This document shows positions 59,701-64,000 of a DNA stretch of 64,000 nt, in pieces. Made by a program: the position numbers and the translations under genes. Origin of the DNA: Eumeta japonica (lineage: Eukaryota; Arthropoda; Insecta; Lepidoptera; Psychidae). The first letter of the stretch is position 1, and each line of letters opens with the position of its first letter. Location: positions 620,001-684,000 of the forward strand of contig BGZK01000003.1 of NCBI GenBank assembly GCA_005406025.1. Direction: 5' to 3'. The notes beneath the pieces were generated by a model that saw only the letters and a list, made by a program, of their open reading frames with translations, was not told where the DNA came from and ran no database searches.

Positions 59701-61468
59701 ATTTTTAAATTATTGTACCTTTAATGTTATACGAGTATTTCACCTGCAAAAAGTTTCCGTTGTTTGTAGATTAGATTATTATCGGATCTAATGCATTTTA
59801 TATGCTGCCGAGTCTGTAAAGTAAAGAATAAGTAGCAGATAGTTAAATTATGTTTGAAGGAATTGCTTAAGTTATAATTTTGCTAAAATTTTATCGAAAT
59901 GAGAAGTTGAAGAATGACTTTGTTGATTTCTGTTTATTATTTTAAATAAGAAATTGACGAAATACGTTTAGATACTGTTTTACTTAAATTACCATTTAGA
60001 ATATTCTTTTAAATGCTCTACATCTATCTATCACCTATTTAATTAATTTCAATTCAGATGTTTTGTCATTTACAAACTATTTGTGTAATATAATCACATT
60101 TTTTAACGCTATTTCGAATATCGTAGTATTCTGGTTTTTGGAATCGACTCAGCGATATCTAAACAAATATTGTATATCCCGGCTCGGAACGTCTTGACAT
60201 ACAAAATTTTCAATTTAGGTATTGTACACGCAGGTGTGGTGGGCACGGCCGGCGACATCAGCGGCTTCCTGGACGACAAGAAGTCCGTGCTGGACCGCGA
60301 CCCCGAAATCACGCCCTACGACGACGTGCGCCACTACGCCTACGAGGGCGACGGCAACACCAGCGGATCGCTCTCCTCGCTCGCCAGCTGTGAGTGAAAC
60401 TTTCGTAACTATTCAACTACAGTATACATGGAATAATATGTACTTTGCAACATGATACAGATATACATTGGTATAATGTATGATGCGTGAATAAAATCGT
60501 GGGAATGTTTTTGAATGAGATTATCAAAGAAAAATTTAGTACTTACTTCTTTTATCTTTGTGACATGATCATAAAATATGTATATTTTATGTTCGCCTTC
60601 TGTACACTAAGCCTTCTATTCACCAATGCATGTGCATTATTTATCACATACCCTAACGTACGTCAGTTCATTGAAAACCTGATTATAGTAGGTTTTCTGT
60701 AGTTTATTTGAGAAGGTCCGAGCATTGTTTCATATTTAAAAATCACACTGTATTCCTTAAAACTCACCTATTTTATAACGCACTATCTTTCCGTCCGCGT
60801 GGACATAAAACATATTCCTTCATCTCTTATATTGATCGGTCTTTTCAATTCCACTCTCGCCCCTGCATTTCATTCCGTTCGCGTACTGTTCCTAATTACG
60901 ATCCCGGTCACGCTCTTGATTCTAAATCCCGGTCGGTACTCAATTTCAAGATCGGTTAATTTCTCTATTTCTGTTCCGGTCCAGGCTGGCGATTCTGCTC
61001 CCCGTTTTGCTTTTAATTTCGATACCGCTGCCGGTCACGGTACCGATTTGTACGAAGCCGGTGCAAATGTTAATATTAAATAGAAATGTGTGTAGGTAGC
61101 TTTCTATAGGTCAATCTTGTTTTAAAGTTGGTCTAATAGTTCGATTCAAAGTACAAATATGCGGACCAAGTAGGGGACAAATGCTAATACATTCAGAAGT
61201 AACACGCGCGCATTCGAATATAATATTGTGTTAAAATTTCAATCAAAGGACTACTTTTCGAGTTTTGAGTCGATAAACAAATATAGTTGAATTTTTATCC
61301 ATGATGATATTACTAATAACACCAATAACGATTTATCTATCAGGTACGGATGATGGCGACCTGAAGTTCAACTACCTATCCACGTTTGGGCCACGGTTCC
61401 GCAAGCTGGCGGACATGTACGGGGACTCGGACGACGAGCGCGGCGCACACGAGGAGTCGTGGTGCTAG
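16124..61468 (+). CDS. CadN2: N-cadherin-family classical cadherin (CadN2-like), 22 exons, 5' end missing
   Basis: Type I membrane adhesion protein: calcium-dependent homophilic contact outside the cell, catenin and actin linkage inside; in flies the N-cadherins act in axon guidance and synaptic targeting. Joining 22 exons by GT/AG sites keeps one open frame of about 1,462 residues plus stop. Counting from the GAA at 16126: R-x-x-R motif near 12-17, EC1 44-160, EC2 162-272, EC3 273-377, EC4 378-487, EC5 488-590, EC6 591-697, EC7 698-805, degenerate EC8 806-925, NE region 930-1045, EGF-like 1050-1095, LamG 1096-1275, transmembrane helix 1291-1312, cytoplasmic tail to 1462. DRE/DRD, DxD and DxNDNxP calcium motifs recur. 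The family is certain. The paralogue is inferred from the short ectodomain and single LamG; it could instead be called a neural-cadherin-like or CadN gene. The start codon and signal peptide are not identified. Confidence 0.9.
16767..16889 (+). CDS. CadN2: CadN2-like exon 2 (start of EC1)
   Basis: Acceptor atatttcag and donor gtaagt enclose 41 codons in phase 0. The residues DNHKPVFTECSNYRPSVKEE open the first cadherin repeat: the xxPVF entry to an EC strand A followed by the V-x-E-E-Q-P-V-G turn seen in DN-cadherins. Confidence 0.85.
17225..17350 (+). CDS. CadN2: CadN2-like exon 3 (EC1, middle)
   Basis: Forty-two codons in phase 0 between acceptor ...ccaaacag and donor gtcagt. It encodes VHAADKDPPDMGGTVTYKFV and the typical 'F-x-V-D-x-x-S-G-x-I-T-T' mid-repeat strand. 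ADKD supplies the DxD-type calcium ligand. The codons are much more GC-rich than the surrounding intron. Confidence 0.9.
18119..18221. repeat. Compound microsatellite (AT)n(GT)n
   Basis: About 26 AT units followed by about 24 GT units interrupted by gcgtgcgtgcg, in intron 3 of the cadherin gene. The apparent frame through it (YIYIY...VCVCV) is simple-sequence artefact. Confidence 0.95.
19163..19312 (+). CDS. CadN2: CadN2-like exon 4 (EC1, C-terminal part)
   Basis: Fifty codons in phase 0, acceptor atatcgacag, donor gtgagt. Contains the FDRDEP calcium motif (the LDRE equivalent), VRASDNG, and the inter-repeat linker EDVNDNQPVF that closes EC1. The 1.8 kb intron before it carries an (AT)n(GT)n microsatellite. 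Confidence 0.93.
20349..20534 (+). CDS. CadN2: CadN2-like exon 5 (EC2, N-terminal part)
   Basis: Sixty-two codons in phase 0, acceptor tgttctacag, donor gtgagt. Encodes ESVPQDLPSGKEVMRISATD with D-I-D-D-G-N-N, a calcium-binding ATDxDDGxN segment, then FYIDPDNGVIFLNRTID. Confidence 0.93.
20823..21025 (+). CDS. CadN2: CadN2-like exon 6 (EC2 end, EC3 start)
   Basis: Acceptor ttttttacag; ends in phase 2 at donor gtgagt (21026). Encodes VKDKGEPHQ and an EC2-EC3 linker reading VESNKKSPSF, which lacks the DxNDNxP calcium ligands. This fits the Ca2+-free EC linkers known from Drosophila N-cadherin. EC3 then begins with YGPIILKENYADFN. Confidence 0.93.
21110..21287 (+). CDS. CadN2: CadN2-like exon 7 (EC3, middle)
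   Basis: Acceptor atattgtag; one base completes a valine codon split across the intron, then 59 codons to donor gtgagt. Contains TNKWHTFVLESEADSAYIKL, close to the DN-cadherin segment TNKFHTF, and LDYEKITDYTLTVRVR. The preceding intron is only 84 bp. Confidence 0.93.
21460..22224 (+). CDS. CadN2: CadN2-like exon 8 (EC3 end, EC4, EC5, EC6 start)
   Basis: The largest exon, 255 codons in phase 0, acceptor tttattacag, donor gtatta (weaker than the others). It contains three complete linkers: EVEDVNDNIPIF, EIADKNDNPPHF and NIDNVNDNPPVF, with calcium motifs FDREE, VIATDN and LDYEN. EC4 and EC5 are encoded without an intron, unlike the flanking repeats. It is the longest uninterrupted coding stretch in the window. 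Confidence 0.96.
22477..22755 (+). CDS. CadN2: CadN2-like exon 9 (EC6)
   Basis: Ninety-three codons in phase 0, acceptor gaataattag, donor gtaagt. Encodes YDPDIKDRNAPQNIVYFIV, LDRDAPTG and the linker LTDINDNAPFLTN. The next detected exon is 11.5 kb away and continues directly in an EC7 entry, although in CadN as I recall it about three further repeats follow here. Confidence 0.95.
22850..22903. repeat. 21-bp tandem repeat, 2.6 copies
   Basis: Unit aatagtaaaaacaatcatatt at 22850 and 22871, partial at 22892; copies are identical, so the duplication is recent. Confidence 0.9.
23670..23745. repeat. (AT)n microsatellite with palindromic ends
   Basis: About 32 AT units bounded by 'tcgta' and 'tacgtacga', so the whole block is self-complementary. 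Confidence 0.9.
24030..24240. promoter_or_regulatory. GC-rich island with octamer ATGCAAAT
   Basis: CpG-rich 210 bp in intron 9, containing ATGCAAAT at 24081-24088 after a T-run. The octamer is the POU-domain factor site. Candidate enhancer; function is inference only. Confidence 0.25.
25610..26040. other. GC-richer island in intron 9
   Basis: CpG-enriched 400 bp with several unremarkable chance frames. Candidate regulatory element of the same class as the others. Confidence 0.25.
26449..26498. repeat. 25-bp perfect tandem duplication
   Basis: aaaatgcagcaaatatctga plus cattt, at 26449-26473 and 26474-26498. Confidence 0.9.
27430..27735. mobile_element. Relic of common lepidopteran dispersed repeat
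   Basis: Has 'cgcgggcgaaactgc' near 27436, 'cgcggcttcgcccc' near 27547, 'aaaccttcctcatgaaacac', a 'gacagatagacggacacagc' stretch and an 'actttgttttataatatgta' end. This set of words is familiar from a repeat widespread in moth and butterfly genomes. The class (Helitron-like or LINE tail) is not settled from sequence alone. Confidence 0.5.
28912..29190. mobile_element. Relic of lepidopteran interspersed repeat
   Basis: Order of words 'aaacaagggatccactcgtt gtcc', 'ctaagtcgaaaaaaatacggcc', 'aaaacctacagagtacttctc' and 'aaaatcatgaaatttagcaag' matches a repeat I recognise from moth genomic sequences. No coding potential; age suggested by many substitutions. Confidence 0.45.
31530..31745. repeat. 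Degenerate purine-rich hexamer-type repeat
   Basis: Loose 6- to 12-nt reiteration of words such as 'gaaaccgaaagtgg', 'aatcgcaacgagaatcg', 'gagaccagaactggagac', 'ggtcgggacag'. The same word set appears on the other strand at 41985-42300, 50030-50160 and 60830-61075. Overlapping frames here (both strands) are artefacts. Confidence 0.5.
31855..32180. promoter_or_regulatory. GC-rich island with octamer ATGCAAAT
   Basis: About 320 bp, strongly CpG-rich core (cggcggggccggccgcgccg), with ATGCAAAT at 31948-31955 and several TTAAT homeodomain-like cores. Intron 9. Candidate enhancer; inference only. Confidence 0.3.
33264..33515 (-). pseudogene. LINE reverse-transcriptase C-terminal fragment
   Basis: Minus strand reads MCGVSMKDRCRNSEVREKCG, VVTRVEKVILRWYGHLE and ESRLIKQIY. 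This is the 'MCG..RxDRxRN..VR' and 'LRWYGHxxRMxExRL' tail of non-LTR retrotransposon polyproteins common in Lepidoptera. Only about 80 codons remain, with no poly-A or target duplication seen. Confidence 0.75.
34232..34385 (+). CDS. CadN2: CadN2-like exon 10 (EC7, N-terminal part)
   Basis: Isolated between introns of 11.5 kb and 6.5 kb. Acceptor ctatttttgcag; 51 codons plus one base (phase 1), donor gtaaag. Encodes VIWYEREPPGQIVILTAKDY and NENGPPFTFALNDS, which aligns with the penultimate EC repeat of DN-cadherin (SNGPPFQFRL). Codons are GC-rich against an AT-rich background. Confidence 0.92.
34884..34940. repeat. Clustered GC-rich palindromes
   Basis: CCGCAGATCTGCGG at 34884-34897 is a perfect 14-bp palindrome. 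It overlaps GGAAGGAGG (34896-34904), which pairs perfectly with CCTCCTTCC (34919-34927), with inner CGC/GCG able to extend the stem. 'gatctgcgg' recurs right after (34931-34939). Confidence 0.7.
35500..36190. repeat. Degenerate pyrimidine-rich repeat, split by a hAT MITE
   Basis: Words such as 'cgatcctattc', 'attaagttccgatttc', 'ctgattcggtcttattc' before 35590 and 'ctattccaatcctgtgtcc', 'atcctgatttcaatattgattccgg' after 36093 form one loose repeat array that the MITE interrupts. Confidence 0.5.
35590..36093. mobile_element. Non-autonomous hAT element (MITE), 504 bp
   Basis: Ends are cagggtttctcaaac and the inverted ctttgagaaaccctg, a typical hAT CAGGG...CCCTG terminal repeat. An exact 8-bp direct repeat, ctctattc, flanks it (35582-35589 and 36094-36101), as expected for hAT insertion. 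There is no transposase frame inside, so it is a non-autonomous copy. Confidence 0.88.
37320..37480. promoter_or_regulatory. GC-rich island carrying the TGTCAC motif, copy 1
   Basis: CpG-rich patch in intron 10 with a 29-nt motif at 37412-37440 (core AAACTGTCAC) that recurs in another island at 39501-39529 with five differences, all transitions. Candidate enhancer element. Confidence 0.35.
38755..39215. mobile_element. Relic of arthropod/lepidopteran dispersed repeat
   Basis: Begins 'aaaaatcagccaagtgggac tcacgcaccgcgggttccgta' and ends with a 'gactgacagatggactgaac' run and 'taatgggatctcgttggc', the well-known order of words of a repeat found across moth genomes (ggccaagtg..actcgcgcac..ggttccgta). 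Internal sequence is decayed and noncoding. The chance minus-strand frame at 38730-38972 reads through its start. Confidence 0.6.
39260..39600. promoter_or_regulatory. GC/CpG-rich island carrying the TGTCAC motif, copy 2
   Basis: About 340 bp, core gccgcccgcgccggcgtagc; includes TTAAT and AATAAAC homeodomain-like words and the second copy of the motif (39501-39529). Candidate enhancer in intron 10. Confidence 0.35.
40892..41079 (+). CDS. CadN2: CadN2-like exon 11 (EC7 end, EC8 entry)
   Basis: Acceptor tgtcccaacag; two bases complete a glycine codon, then 62 codons to donor gtttgt. Encodes LDVFDREERKEYRLPVAITD, SGTPRLTGVSELRIVIGDRN and FVYNYK. The IGDRNDN linker ends in AM instead of xP, as in DN-cadherin (IGDVNDNKM). 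Confidence 0.94.
41985..42300. repeat. Degenerate pyrimidine-rich repeat
   Basis: Reiterated words 'tcgatcctgatcggaattgatc', 'cctagtctcgatttctgttccgattcc', 'ctccggtctcgatgtc', 'ttgcattccgatccgctctcgac'. It is the reverse-strand counterpart of 31530-31745. Frames here on both strands are artefacts of the repeat. Confidence 0.5.
42700..42945 (+). mobile_element. SINE/LINE-tail relic of lepidopteran type
   Basis: Has 'ccaaaaggccggcaaagtac', 'atgtccacgggcgacgatta', 'ggctcgcaagcttgtttgcc' and 'tataaaaaaac' in the order of a familiar moth repeat ('aaggccggcaacgcac...gtgtccatgggcggcg...gcccgtttgcc...tataaaaaaa'). An open frame of 148 codons (42537-42983) runs through it but is not protein-like. Confidence 0.55.
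45950..46460. promoter_or_regulatory. Large GC/CpG-rich island
   Basis: About 500 bp, the largest island in the window, with a TATAAATAGGGG word at 46146, (ACGT)n at 46134-46145, and interspersed TTAATTA-like AT islands. In intron 11. May be an enhancer or an internal promoter; no direct evidence. Confidence 0.3.
46767..46897. mobile_element. Foldback MITE, about 130 bp
   Basis: Left end 'ttgcaccaaaagtaaaaacg taatttg' (46772 on) is mirrored by the right end 'ttacgaattacgtttttact tttagtacaac' (46863 on), with AAAAGTAAAAACGTAATT shared exactly. Arms of about 30 bp around a 60-bp core are typical of a small MITE. Superfamily not assigned; target duplication not clear. Confidence 0.65.
49060..49089. 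repeat. 10-bp hairpin
   Basis: TGAGTGCTAA and TTAGCACTCA separated by 10 nt. Confidence 0.7.
50030..50160. repeat. Degenerate pyrimidine-rich repeat
   Basis: Words 'attctagttccaatctcgatac', 'tttcgatttcaaagtcgag', 'ctcctaattccaattc' match the family at 41985-42300 and 60830-61075. Confidence 0.4.
51140..51310. other. GC-rich island
   Basis: About 170 bp, core cggccgcgggcgggctaacggcc, 600 bp before exon 12. Candidate regulatory element. Confidence 0.25.
51918..52109 (+). CDS. CadN2: CadN2-like exon 12 (degenerate EC8)
   Basis: Sixty-four codons in phase 0, acceptor tatcgacag, donor gtgagt. Encodes EAPDTEIGRVYVNDTDDWDL followed by PDKLF, a signature of the last, divergent DN-cadherin repeat, and FDVHRHTGMITMKNGTPNG. 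GC-rich at third positions. Follows a 10.8 kb intron. Confidence 0.94.
53909..54064 (+). CDS. CadN2: CadN2-like exon 13 (end of EC8, start of NE region)
   Basis: Fifty-two codons in phase 0, acceptor tataatttag, donor gtgcgt. Encodes VTEENEPLIPFHWVEATVNV, then IKEIPEEAVDKSGSIRF and AEEFI. This matches the DN-cadherin pattern 'VTVREIPHEAV..SGSVR..EDFI' that leads into the non-chordate-specific NE region. Confidence 0.9.
54509..54706 (+). CDS. CadN2: CadN2-like exon 14 (NE region)
   Basis: Sixty-six codons in phase 0, acceptor tgttattag, donor gtgcgt. Encodes KLHRRLAQLYNTSLDNVDVF and DVRFSAHGSPYYAPEKL. 'VDVF' plus 'DVRFSAHGSPYY' is a near-diagnostic block of the membrane-proximal region of insect N-cadherins. 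Confidence 0.94.
55169..55385 (+). CDS. CadN2: CadN2-like exon 15 (cysteine-rich end of NE region, EGF start)
   Basis: Acceptor tttctaacag; 72 codons plus one base, donor gtgagc. Encodes HIDECLIEKEQCKDSCRNVL, matching the fly 'GIDECLYENQMCEGSCTN' block, then ECTCDLGEPLICFNGG, which begins the EGF-like module. Six cysteines lie in this exon, consistent with disulphide-bonded extracellular folds. Confidence 0.94.
56251..56469 (+). CDS. CadN2: CadN2-like exon 16 (EGF end, LamG start)
   Basis: Acceptor catctcgttag; two bases complete a glycine codon. Encodes DKCECPSGFDGPRCEQ, the C-x-C-x8-C half of an EGF module, then IGFHGNGWALYQAPPACHEG, the characteristic entry of the cadherin laminin-G domain ('FRGNGWAWYPP' in fly CadN). 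Ends in phase 1 at donor gttagt. Confidence 0.95.
57397..57621 (+). CDS. CadN2: CadN2-like exon 17 (LamG, middle)
   Basis: Acceptor tcgttcag; the split codon gives aspartate. Encodes DFVSLELMDGRPVLLVNYGS and KELHVADGKPHLIEIVL, the 'xFxxLELxxGxPxLLxxxGS' and 'DGxxH' strands of a laminin-G sandwich. Donor gtttgt, phase 1. Confidence 0.95.
58107..58237 (+). CDS. CadN2: CadN2-like exon 18 (LamG, C-terminal part)
   Basis: Acceptor ctttgacag; the split codon gives valine, then 43 codons to donor gtgagt. Encodes NGPLQIGGASVDLSSLGHAF and the closing strand FIGCISNFTYNDF, the standard F-x-G-C-I-x-N end of LamG domains. In CadN a second EGF-LamG unit follows as I recall; here the chain goes straight to the membrane. 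Confidence 0.94.
58445..58580 (+). CDS. CadN2: CadN2-like exon 19 (juxtamembrane, first half of TM helix)
   Basis: Acceptor attttttag; 45 codons plus one base, donor gtaagt. Encodes a short stalk ending in a cysteine (ADTGCQLHTAK) and the outer half of the membrane helix, FLIAILVCIAILI. The intron splits the helix, as in the region where fly CadN uses alternative TM exons; no second copy of this exon was found. Confidence 0.93.
58977..59174 (+). CDS. CadN2: CadN2-like exon 20 (inner TM half, p120-catenin-binding region)
   Basis: Acceptor ttttctatag. Completes the helix (ILLLAVVV), followed by the HRKRADAW stop-transfer basic cluster. Then comes the acidic ENIIAYEDEGGGEGDAGYDL block, equivalent to the classical-cadherin juxtamembrane core that binds p120 catenin. 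Ends in phase 1 at donor gtgagt. Confidence 0.95.
59515..59612. mobile_element. End fragment of dispersed repeat
   Basis: Reads 'gactggctccctattactgt', 'caagcagacagacggtgtag' and 'catacggaaccctcg', the end words of the repeat type also seen at 38755-39215. In intron 20. Confidence 0.4.
60219..60389 (+). CDS. CadN2: CadN2-like exon 21 (cytoplasmic tail, beta-catenin-binding part 1)
   Basis: Encodes GDISGFLDDKKSVLDRDPE, TPYDDVRHYAYEGDG and SGSLSSLAS, the conserved tail of classical cadherins. The serine cluster matches the phosphorylated S-L-S-S-L motif in the catenin-binding region. Two acceptors are possible, both in frame: 60217-60218 (better pyrimidine context, used here) and 60232-60233, which would remove five residues. 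Donor gtgagt. Confidence 0.9.
60830..61075. repeat. Degenerate pyrimidine-rich repeat
   Basis: The longest clear array of this family: 'ttacgatcccggtcacgctc', 'ttctaaatcccggtcggtac', 'ctgttccggtccaggctggc', 'gataccgctgccggtcac'. Loose 6/12-nt period. Lies in the last intron, 270 bp before exon 22. Frames at 60708-60959 and 60799-61083 are artefacts. Confidence 0.55.
61344..61468 (+). CDS. CadN2: CadN2-like exon 22 (beta-catenin-binding C-terminus, stop)
   Basis: Acceptor tttatctatcag; the split codon gives cysteine, then TDDGDLKFNYLSTFGPRFRK and LADMYG, the strongly conserved beta-catenin/Armadillo-binding core. Ends with GAHEESWC and the TAG stop at 61466-61468. Confidence 0.95.
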
Positions 61469-62870
61469 CAGCGAGCCTGGCTCGTGTAGCCAACTCCTGC
61501 GCACCAACTAACAAGATGCCTTAACTGTCCACGTCTATCAGTGTCCTAACCCACCGTTCCGTTTTTTTGTTTCACAGTGAATGGATTGTTCACAACATGT
61601 ACGTGTGAGTGGACGATGTTTATATACTGTGATAGTATACAGCAAGTTCGAAATGTAAGATGGTGATTTTGATTCCTCTGCCGTGGAAGCTGCGCATGCG
61701 TGAGTTTGACCGTCGTCGGATATCGAGGTCGAGGATATTTTATCTTTTTATATTAAAACCTAGCGACTGAATAGATTCCGATAACTTCTACATTACCGTT
61801 TAAGATTAGGTCAAGAAGAGACGAGACGATCAGAAAGAAGGTACTACATAAACGATTTTCACTCTACTTTCTTTTTGCGTCTCACTTCTTCCGACGAACG
61901 CTCTGTCTGTATGTAAGGAGTGCTGTCCTTTGCAACAACTGTGCCCTCCTACGCAAACACGACTTCACTGAAATTGAAGCATGTCTTCAAAACCAAAGAG
62001 ATAAATAACCTGTACTTACACACGAAGCACGTCATTACAAGGGAACACTTCTGGCTTGTTTTCTTTCAATTTTTATTAATTTTTTGGTTTTCCCGCCGCC
62101 GAAGTAAAACGTTGAGTATAATATCCGTCGACGACAAACTTACGTGCGTATTTCCACGACAAGACAGTTTTCGCCGGACGTCTAAAATGACGCGCCGACA
62201 CGCCGCAGGCGCCTGTCAACTTATTATACGAATTCATTTAGGTAAGCCAGGATCTCGGTGTGTCTTTTTACGGTGGCCCGCGTCGCTGGACGCGTGTAAC
62301 ATATGTTTTAAGGAAACGACTGATTTCTAACGTTGTTTAGGCAAATTGTAGATACGCCTAAATTATTTCAGTGTAACTTTAATCTTTAAGGTGGAAAGTA
62401 AAATTTGAATTAATGTAAATCTTTTGATATGATTCGTTTCGTGCACATTATCTGCGAACATAATTTTCAAACCGCTTTAATTTTATATAGGCTTATAAAA
62501 AAACAGAGGTGGTCTAATGTGTAGTAAGTGCCATTATATTTTTCATTTGTTTTTCACACAGCAAAAGAAGGACCGACATGTGTGCGTCAATTATTATCAT
62601 TGTAGTATCTAAGTTTTGACTTTTTTTTTTTTTTATAAATCCATATTGATTTTAAACTAAATATAAGAGAAAACGCTACTGTACAATGTGCGTCAATATG
62701 TAGGTTTACATTGTATGACATATCTTTGTTTTGTCATTCCATTGCTTTTTATACTTTTTGCATTTTGTTTTTATTGTTTTTGATTTATTGCAATGATCGC
62801 GCAATGGTGCAATTTTAAGAGTATCCTTAATTTGATGATATGTTATAATAAAGAAAATGTCTTTATTTCA
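61469..62870 (+). other. Probable 3'UTR of the cadherin gene
   Basis: Follows the TAG stop. No coding pattern; an open frame at 61920-62330 starts with GTG, has no recognisable domain and is taken as chance. The first strong cleavage signal in good context is AATAAA at 62847-62852, followed within 20 nt by a T-rich stretch. The exact end is inferred, not proven. Confidence 0.5.
62847..62852 (+). terminator. Putative polyadenylation signal AATAAA
   Basis: Canonical hexamer about 1.38 kb after the stop codon, followed by gaaaatgtctttatttc, a GT/T-rich downstream element. Other AATAAA hexamers further downstream are possible alternatives. Confidence 0.4.
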
Positions 62871-64000
62871 ATAATACGAAAGTTGTAGCAATTTTATTTT
62901 GCTATTTTTTTTTTGTCATTCACTTCCTTGTGCGAATGTTCAAAGACTACAGTCTTTAATTATATGTGTAAATATTGTAAATTGAAGTAGGCATATGTAT
63001 AATTGCGTTAAGTTCTTGTAGCGAAATGTGTTTGTATGAATATTCCATCTGCGGATATATACAAGGTGTCTTATAATTATGCATATCAACGAAAATATAA
63101 GAATTATATTTGTCTACTTGTTGAACGGTATAGTTTCGCCCCAGCGTGTGAAAATTATTAAACGATCCATCTAACGGTACATAGTGGCGATCGAACAGAA
63201 GTTGAGTTGAATGTGCTTATCGTGAAATAGTCGAAGAGATATTGATTTCCTGCCGTCATTTATGGCATTAAAATGTATAAATAACTTACAATAGTTGTAT
63301 TATATATTCATTTCTGAAAAAAAAATCCTCTTCGAAGCCACCATTGTCCCGTTAGGCCACTCGATCCCTTTTCAATTTGTTGTCTATTAAAAATATTCTA
63401 TCAGTATATCTTAAAGTGACAGCGTAAATACGCACATTTTGTATGTACCAAATTTCGTGCCATCAAAAAACCAATTTGTCTGATTTTGTTTCATACTTAA
63501 ATTCAAAGTTCAGGTCTTTGACTACTTTTAGAAATACTAAAACGGCTAATTTGAAGTGTCATGTAACGAGATTGTGAAATTCAGATAGACTTTTTGAGTA
63601 ATTCAGTTTGTTTAAATAGTTTTTATTTATATAAAATTATGCCATTATTCTAAACGGTTGAATTAATTGAATTTATGTCAGACATGAAACGTGATTAGCG
63701 TAATCTTAAATGAAAATTGTTGTTTTAAATTGCTTTTTGAACGATTACAAGAAATATGTCAGTTATGGAATAACTAAAAAAAGTCTATTCCGTTTTTTCT
63801 ATTGGAATATTTCATAAATTTGTGTCTGTCACACATTTTGTATGATTATTTTTTCAATTTTTTTTCTATTTGAATTCTAGGTATTAAAATATAATAAATA
63901 TATTGGATTTTTTTATTTTTATATGTTGTAAAGTTTCTAAACATGTAAAAAAAATGTTACTACTAACAAAATATAATAAAAAATAAATTTCCTACCATCT
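62871..64000. other. Downstream flank, no gene seen
   Basis: AT-rich sequence with T- and A-runs. No exon-like open frame, domain or clear repeat boundary was recognised. Late polyadenylation could extend the 3'UTR into it. Confidence 0.4.

Noticed and set aside
61920..62330. 136-codon open frame on the + strand
   Set aside because: Lies in the 3'UTR, begins with GTG, has no recognisable motif and no splice context.

Overview
The window looks like insect nuclear DNA, most likely from a moth or butterfly. Intergenic and intronic DNA is AT-rich, introns are long with GT/AG borders, and the repeats are of lepidopteran type: mariner relics, a hAT MITE, and dispersed repeats with the signatures 'ccaagtg..actc' / 'ggttccgta' and 'cgggcgaagc'. 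No prokaryotic signals, rRNA or tRNA genes were seen. Species is not determinable from the sequence alone.

One protein-coding gene dominates the window and runs on the + strand: an N-cadherin-family classical cadherin, DN-cadherin/CadN type and most like the short paralogue CadN2. I could place 22 coding exons between 16124 and the stop codon at 61466-61468. They join in frame without a stop into about 1,460 residues. Reading order: a short segment with an R-x-x-R motif, seven clear extracellular cadherin (EC) repeats, an eighth degenerate one, the NE region typical of non-chordate classical cadherins, one EGF-like module, one laminin-G domain, a transmembrane helix and a cytoplasmic tail with p120- and beta-catenin-binding motifs. 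The start codon and signal peptide were not found; they lie in the first 16 kb or beyond the left edge. A 3'UTR of about 1.4 kb ends near an AATAAA at 62847.

Layout: 1-16123 is 5' flank or first intron, with a tandem repeat (335-650), two dead mariner copies (about 5.3-6.2 kb and 14347-15383) and several GC/CpG-rich islands. 16124-22755 holds exons 1-9 (EC1-EC6). 22756-34231 is an 11.5 kb intron. 34232-34385 and 40892-41079 are two isolated exons (EC7). 41080-51917 is a 10.8 kb intron. 51918-61468 holds the densely packed 3' exons. The three large introns hold transposon relics, a hAT MITE with perfect 8-bp target duplications, a dispersed degenerate repeat, and recurring GC islands that are candidate regulatory elements.

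Relative to Drosophila CadN as I recall it, the protein lacks about three EC repeats between EC6 and EC7 and has one LamG rather than two. I found no wholly new gene system. The points most worth checking are the shortened architecture, two in-frame alternative acceptors, a 29-nt motif repeated in two intronic GC islands, and the degenerate repeat family.
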